Shown here one piece after another: positions 63,880 through 64,000 of a stretch of 64,000 nucleotides of DNA. The notes under the pieces are model-generated. The model searched no databases. It was not told the origin of the DNA and worked only from the letters and a program-made list of their open reading frames with translations. Source of the stretch: Aeromonas aquatica (lineage in GTDB: Bacteria; Pseudomonadota; Gammaproteobacteria; Enterobacterales; Aeromonadaceae); NCBI RefSeq assembly GCF_000764655.1, contig NZ_JRGL01000008.1, positions 1-64,000 of the forward strand, in the 5' to 3' direction. The translations under genes and the position numbers were made by a program. The stretch's first letter is position 1; each line of letters starts with the position of its first letter.

Positions 63880-64000
63880 ATGTTTGTCGGATTTGATTAC
63901 GGTACCTCCAACTGTGCCGTCGCCGTGATGGAACAAGGCAGCCCCAGGCTGCTGAGCCTGTGCGGTTCCCATTATCTGCCCTCCACCCTGCACGCTCCCC
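63880..64000 (+). CDS. yegD: Hsp70-like chaperone YegD, N-terminal part (runs off the window)
   Basis: First 40 codons only. MFVGFDYGTSNCAVAVMEQG matches the ATP-binding phosphate-1 motif of actin-fold chaperones and is close to E. coli YegD. CAGGAG lies about ten bases before the ATG. Confidence 0.88.
   Translation, partial: MFVGFDYGTSNCAVAVMEQGSPRLLSLCGSHYLPSTLHAP

Overview
The window reads as a chromosomal segment of a high-GC gammaproteobacterium, most probably Aeromonas. This is inferred from gene content and order: pyrBI next to argR and an arginine deiminase operon, an mgl-lacZ-galR-galETKM block, nirBDC-cysG, hslVU and a putrescine potFGHI cluster. No 16S rRNA or other species marker is present. 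Coding density is high. There is no prophage, IS element or CRISPR array.

Layout. 0-8.1 kb: pyrimidine and arginine metabolism (pyrBI and argR on +; arcA-arcC-arcB-YfcC-type exchanger on -), then an AT-rich control region and a small secreted protein behind a near-perfect CRP site. 8.6-8.9 kb: a non-coding RNA of the CsrB/CsrC type with about 17 GGA motifs and a strong terminator, next to a chemoreceptor. 10.7-25 kb: a galactoside regulon (mglBAC, lacZ, galR, galETKM, an aldo-keto reductase). Three promoters share one layout: a GalR-type 16-mer 18-21 bp upstream of a CRP site placed near -41.5. 25-35.6 kb: uppP, an ECF sigma/ChrR anti-sigma pair, a LON-domain protein, argS, ftsN, hslVU behind a sigma-32 promoter, and a divergent MFS/LysR pair. 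35.9-43.6 kb: nirB-nirD-nirC-cysG behind FNR and NarP/L sites spaced as in E. coli nirB, then mgtE and rraA. 43.8-51.4 kb: a YhhQ-family transporter behind a preQ1-I riboswitch, selO-DUF3630, a cytochrome c, recQ, a thioesterase, an AbiTii-like protein, tRNA-Pro(CGG) and a MOSC protein. 51.4-59.8 kb: putrescine uptake (two PotF-like proteins, PotGHI) and catabolism (SpuC-type aminotransferase, PuuA-type ligase). 60-64 kb: a DksA paralogue, an orphan periplasmic binding protein, an Mpo1-like protein, creA, ldhA and the start of yegD.

The most unusual signal is a recurring one at gene junctions: short, diverged copies of the beginning or end of the adjacent gene. There are four: a NirD head between nirB and nirD, a RecQ tail after recQ, a PotH tail between potH and potI, and a SpuC-type head before the aminotransferase. 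Three are short open frames, and two of these keep start/stop overlaps with both neighbours. Tandem repeats of 76 bp after the DUF3630 gene and 98 bp between lacZ and galR may be related. A second oddity is an arginyl-tRNA synthetase whose HIGH signature reads AVHH. All readings are by eye; alignments, folding and database searches were not run.
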